Shown one piece after another: positions 60,949-64,000 of a stretch of DNA of 64,000 nucleotides. Every line of letters begins with the position of its first letter. The stretch's first letter is position 1. The notes below the pieces were generated by a model, which was not told the DNA's origin, did no database searches, and worked only from the letters and a program-made list of their open reading frames with translations. Source of the stretch: Bacillota bacterium. Its GTDB lineage: Bacteria; Bacillota_A; Clostridia; Christensenellales; Aristaeellaceae. The translations under genes and the position numbers were made by a program. The stretch covers positions 43,317 to 107,316 of the forward strand of contig JAEZSP010000051.1 in the NCBI GenBank assembly GCA_023421735.1, written 5' to 3'.

Positions 60949-62493
60949 TTATATGTCCGTGTCCGGCGCTTCTGTCTCGCTGATCGGCGTGGATGTGACC
61001 GCGGCGCCTTCGTCAGTCGGAGCCGCGCTTGTCTCTTCTGTTGGCGTGGGCGTCGGTTCCGTCGTGGGTGTCGGCGTCGGCGTGGGCTCTAAAGTCGGCG
61101 TGGGCGAAGGGGTGGGCGTGGGCGTCGGCTCCAACGTGGGCGTCGGCGTCGGTGTGGGTTGCAATGTTGGCGTGGGCTCCGGCGTAGGTGCGGGTGCATA
61201 TTCGTAGCTTCCGCGCGTCTGCGTGTAGAACTTCAGGTACCGCGTCGCCACATACCCAACTTTCGAGCCGGATTGCACTTTTGTCCACGTTTTCTTTTTG
61301 GAAAGGACGACGACCTTGGCGTTTTTCTTAAGCCTTTTTAGTGCCTTGGAGCTGAAGGACTTCGACTGGCGCAGGTAGGTGTAAGATCTGACATTCACCT
61401 TTGCCATCAGGACATCCGTGCTGGTCATATGCAGCTCGAATTCCTGATCTCCATACAACGCGACGAGATCCGCCGCCTCTGCAATCGCCGCCTGAAACGC
61501 GGACGCACTCATTTTGTCGTTTTGGGAAAGGTTGTGCGCACGATTATAAGCGTTGACCGCTGTCTTTGTCGCCGTGCCGAACGCGCCGTTTATCGCACCG
61601 TCGTAGTATTTGAGCGTCCGAAGCACCGCCTGCAAGAGCGAGACCTTTGCGCCGGACGTGCCCTCATAGAGCGTCGGGGTGATGTTGCCCATGGGCGCAT
61701 CGTTCGCAAAAAGCGCATCCCGCGTCTTGTCATTTATAATGCCGGTGGCGGAAAGGCCGGCGGCCTTCTGGAACGACTTGACCGCATCGACGGTCAGCTG
61801 CCCGTAAACGCCGTCGGCGGACATGTCCGCAAAACCCAGACCGACGAGCCGCTGCTGGGCTTCTTTGACCTTCGCGCCGGTCGTGCCGCGTCCGAGATCG
61901 TTGGATCCGCCGATTGCGGCCCATTCATTATAGGATTGTCCACCGTCGATCGAAAAAGATCCCTTGAAAAGAAGTGAACGAATCGCGCTGTCGTATTTGC
62001 CGGAGCGATAGATTTTGACCTTTGTGCCCTGAAAGCAATTCTGCGCGATCCACTTCGCGTCGGCGATGCGCAGCCGGATGCAGCCGTGCGAGGCCTGCGA
62101 ACCGATTGCGTCGACTGAAGAACGGATGACCGCGGAGTCTCGCTTTGCGCTGAATAGATAGGAGTGGAAAAGATATCCGCCCTTGATGCGCGAGGCATAC
62201 TGCGCATAACAGTCGGAAAATGTGTACCACTTTTGGCGCTCGCTTGAACGGCTCTTGGCGGGCATGGTGAATGTGCCAATCGGCGTGGGCGTCGAAGGCT
62301 TGCCCGTGGAGCAGATCATCTGGCGCACAATCGTCATATCGCTTTGGCGGTAGACGGTCACGTATTGATTTGTAATGTCAATTTTGATGTAGTATGTGGC
62401 CTCCGCGGACGCAGATTGTTGAAGGGCGGGTGCCGCGCCGATGATGATCAGTATGAGTGCGATGACTGCGGCGAACTTGGAAACATGTTTCAC
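60949..62493 (-). CDS. L,D-transpeptidase with peptidoglycan-binding, SH3-like and Pro/Thr-repeat domains
   Basis: 514 aa from the GTG at 62493, which follows GGAGG by 8 bp; an ATG 18 bp upstream is less well placed. Signal peptide ~1-31. YkuD domain ~32-163 with catalytic Cys138 and His136 in SHGCIRL. Two PG_binding_1 repeats (~195-260, ~265-335), then an SH3-like domain (~350-420: [33 protein letters not shown]). The C-terminal ~85 residues are a tandem [11 protein letters not shown] tail ending in an acidic stretch. It forms 3-3 crosslinks or anchors proteins in the cell wall. Confidence 0.9.
   Translation of the reverse strand: MKHVSKFAAVIALILIIIGAAPALQQSASAEATYYIKIDITNQYVTVYRQSDMTIVRQMICSTGKPSTPTPIGTFTMPAKSRSSERQKWYTFSDCYAQYASRIKGGYLFHSYLFSAKRDSAVIRSSVDAIGSQASHGCIRLRIADAKWIAQNCFQGTKVKIYRSGKYDSAIRSLLFKGSFSIDGGQSYNEWAAIGGSNDLGRGTTGAKVKEAQQRLVGLGFADMSADGVYGQLTVDAVKSFQKAAGLSATGIINDKTRDALFANDAPMGNITPTLYEGTSGAKVSLLQAVLRTLKYYDGAINGAFGTATKTAVNAYNRAHNLSQNDKMSASAFQAAIAEAADLVALYGDQEFELHMTSTDVLMAKVNVRSYTYLRQSKSFSSKALKRLKKNAKVVVLSKKKTWTKVQSGSKVGYVATRYLKFYTQTRGSYEYAPAPTPEPTPTLQPTPTPTPTLEPTPTPTPSPTPTLEPTPTPTPTTEPTPTPTEETSAAPTDEGAAVTSTPISETEAPDTDI
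61038..61197 (-). repeat. GC-rich minisatellite encoding the Pro/Thr tail of the transpeptidase
   Basis: Repeats of the type GTGGGCGTCGG(C/T)GT with interspersed GGCTCC units; on the coding strand they encode PTPTPTP with LEPTP and TTEPTP variants. Such tracts are prone to slippage and length variation between strains. Confidence 0.8.
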
Positions 62494-62605
62494 GACATGT
62501 ACCTCCGGCAAATGCTTTTCCTTATTCTACCAAATTATGGACGCCGAAGCAATCCGTTGGGCCACAGAATCGTAAAGTTTAACTGATAAAATTGCGGGGC
62601 GGATA

Positions 62606-62634
62606 TTGCAATGGGATATGCGTTATGCTATAAT
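62606..62634 (+). promoter_or_regulatory. Promoter of tRNA-Ser
   Basis: TTGCAA and TATAAT separated by 17 bp, 45 bp upstream of the mature tRNA. Confidence 0.7.
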
Positions 62635-62679
62635 AATCAGCGTTGACCCGCAAGAACCCCGGAAAACTGCATAAAACAT

Positions 62680-62772
62680 GGAGAAGTCGCCTAGCTTGGT
62701 CGAGGGCGCGCGACTGGAAATCGCGTAGACGGCAAAACCGTCTCGAGGGTTCGAATCCCTCCTTCTCCGCCA
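62680..62772 (+). tRNA. tRNA-Ser (anticodon GGA)
   Basis: 93-nt class II tRNA. Acceptor stem GGAGAAG/CTTCTCC, anticodon stem CGCGA/TCGCG with loop CTGGAAA (anticodon GGA at 62716-62718, reading TCC and TCT), long variable arm TAGACGGCAAAACCGTCTC, T arm GAGGGTTCGAATCCCTC, and an encoded 3' CCA. Confidence 0.97.
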
Positions 62773-62782
62773 CAAAGGTACT

Positions 62783-62813
62783 CAGTCTTTGATACAAGGA
62801 CTGGGTGCTTTTT
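62783..62813 (+). terminator. Terminator after tRNA-Ser
   Basis: CAGTCTTTG and CAAGGACTG (one G-U pair) around ATA, followed by GGTGC and TTTTT. The next ~265 bp up to the recombinase gene hold no recognisable feature. Confidence 0.75.
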
Positions 62814-63078
62814 CTGTGCATATTATGCGGCAATTGGCGTATATTCAGCGAATATTGCGAATAATGTGCATAAAATCGGCAATGCGGATGACTATTTTCT
62901 CTACGAACTCCCGATTAAGCACCTCTTACCAAGCGATTTTTCCTACTCTCGACGAGTTATCACAAGTCGGTGCACCCCCCTCAGAGGAAAAATTACCAAG
63001 TATAGGTATCGTTATAAGGTTCAAGCGACATAGCCTAGTCAAAAGCATGGGTATAATTTCGGCTTTCAGTAGGCTATT

Positions 63079-63999
63079 TTACTCGACTTCTTGCTTCGAG
63101 CTGAACCGGGTTTTCTTCCTTATTTTGCCGCCGTCGGTTTTATCAATATTACTTCTCTGTGCCTTTTCCGCTTGAACCGCAGCGAAAACTTCCTTTGAAA
63201 TGATCGCGGGGTGATCAGACACGGAGATGTATCTTTCCCGTTGCCCTTCGTTGGAAGTCCTGCGGCGGTTCGGGAATCCCGCAGTGAAGGTCTTGAAAAC
63301 TACGACGTCACCGGAGTATTTCTCATTGCTCAACATGACGTCGATGCTGCGTTTACACCACTTTTCCTTCCCGGTTGGAGATTTGACGCCCCTGTTTTCA
63401 AGTTCGCGCAGTATACTCAGCACGCTTTTTCCGTGTTGGTACAAGTCGTAAACCAATCGTACCACCGACGCTTCCGCATCGTCGATTTGTAAATTGCCTT
63501 CCCCATCAATACAATAGCCATAGCATTTTCTGGTGAACAGACTGGACGTCCCATTCTCCACTTTGCGAAGAATTCCCCAGCGGATGTTTTTGCCCTTTGC
63601 TTCGCTCTCGGCCTGCGCGACACCTTCCAAAATCGAGATCATGATTTGGCTGCTCGGATCTTTCGTGCTGATATCATCCTGATCAAACACAACCTCCACA
63701 CGGCATGCGCGGAGTTCATTGATAGCGGCAAGCGTTTCAACAGTGTTTCTTCCGAACCGACTGATACTCTTTGTGAAGACGACATCTAGCTTGTGATCCC
63801 GGCAATCCGCGAGAAGTCTCTGAAACTCGTTGCGTCTGGCCACGTTAGCGCCGGATCTGATATCGAGATAGATGTCAGCGAGCGACCAATCCAACTTAGC
63901 CGCGACCAACCTTGTAAGATAGGATACCTGATTTGCGAGACTGTCCAGTTGCTCTTGGCTCTTCGTGCTGACGCGGCAGTATATGCCTACCCGATAATG
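63079..63999 (-). CDS. Serine recombinase, C-terminally truncated (5' partial at window edge)
   Basis: About 306 codons visible; the first few lie outside the window. The resolvase domain starts HYRVGIYCRVSTKSQEQLDS with the catalytic Ser in RVST, then FTKSISRFGRNTVETL. A Recombinase domain follows (CYGYCIDGEGNLQIDDAEAS; SILRELENRGVKSPTGKEKW; NEKYSGDVVVFKTF). Large serine recombinases then continue into a zinc ribbon and coiled coil; here the protein stops right after KKTRFSSKQEVE, so at least ~150 residues are missing. It may be inactive. More AT-rich than the flanking chromosome, as for mobile-element genes. Confidence 0.85.
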   Translation of the reverse strand, partial: HYRVGIYCRVSTKSQEQLDSLANQVSYLTRLVAAKLDWSLADIYLDIRSGANVARRNEFQRLLADCRDHKLDVVFTKSISRFGRNTVETLAAINELRACRVEVVFDQDDISTKDPSSQIMISILEGVAQAESEAKGKNIRWGILRKVENGTSSLFTRKCYGYCIDGEGNLQIDDAEASVVRLVYDLYQHGKSVLSILRELENRGVKSPTGKEKWCKRSIDVMLSNEKYSGDVVVFKTFTAGFPNRRRTSNEGQRERYISVSDHPAIISKEVFAAVQAEKAQRSNIDKTDGGKIRKKTRFSSKQEVE

Positions 64000-64000
64000 A

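Noticed and set aside
61038..61197. CRISPR array
   Set aside because: The repeats are short, contiguous, in frame and encode a Pro/Thr tail; there are no unique spacers.

Overview
The window looks like a chromosomal segment of a GC-rich member of the Clostridia (Bacillota). The evidence is a T-box leader on ileS, a clostridial acp-fabK-fabD-fabG-fabF-accB-fabZ-accC-accD-accA cluster, scpA/scpB, DUF951, VanW-like and M50 proteins, a ferredoxin-dependent 2-oxoacid oxidoreductase, several AraC regulators beside sugar genes, and TTGACA/TATAAT promoters. The repertoire (large family-5 solute-binding proteins, GH106, URO-D-like protein) suggests an anaerobic gut or rumen carbohydrate user. An affiliation with Christensenellales-type lineages is only a guess.

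Layout. 1-4.7 kb: end of an oligopeptide-type ABC transporter operon with two unusual subunits, a permease carrying a ~220-residue helical insertion and an ATPase with an N-terminal membrane and zinc-ribbon extension. 4.8-7.8 kb: four tandem related membrane-protein genes, the outer two broken by frame changes. 7.86-11.3 kb: T-box-controlled ileS. 11.3-20.5 kb (minus): one long type II fatty-acid synthesis operon that starts with a DegV (FakB-like) gene, ends with a thioesterase and has no fabH or fabT. 20.8-28 kb: a TetR regulator, then a sugar module (GH106 glycosidase, arabinose/fucose-isomerase-like enzyme, divergent AraC regulator, TIM-barrel-like protein). 28-31.3 kb: scpB, a two-repeat VanW-like secreted protein, scpA and an M50 protease. 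31.4-34 kb: small HAD, XRE and SGNH genes. 34-46.4 kb: three paralogous solute-binding proteins, interrupted by rsuA, an RsmC-like methyltransferase, a secreted protein, HAD, GNAT and AraC genes, followed by a URO-D-like gene. 46.5-49.9 kb: an AraC remnant, a GNAT protein and a large uncharacterised glycosidase-like protein.

50.1-53.4 kb: an AT-richer two-gene ATPase plus TOPRIM-like pair, the best candidate for a defence system, followed by an orphan DNA methyltransferase. 53.4-56 kb: a four-subunit 2-oxoacid:ferredoxin oxidoreductase operon. 56.1-59.6 kb: DUF951, three tandem type I signal peptidases, and a secreted M1-peptidase-fold protein that has lost every zinc and catalytic residue. 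59.7-62.5 kb: class II fructose-bisphosphate aldolase and an L,D-transpeptidase with a Pro/Thr-repeat tail. 62.6-64 kb: tRNA-Ser(GGA) followed by a serine recombinase that has lost its C-terminal zinc-ribbon region.

All functional calls come from reading the translated sequence for family motifs. No alignments or searches were run. Promoters and terminators were found by eye. Several start codons were moved inward from the longest open frame because a Shine-Dalgarno sequence or family length supports a later start.
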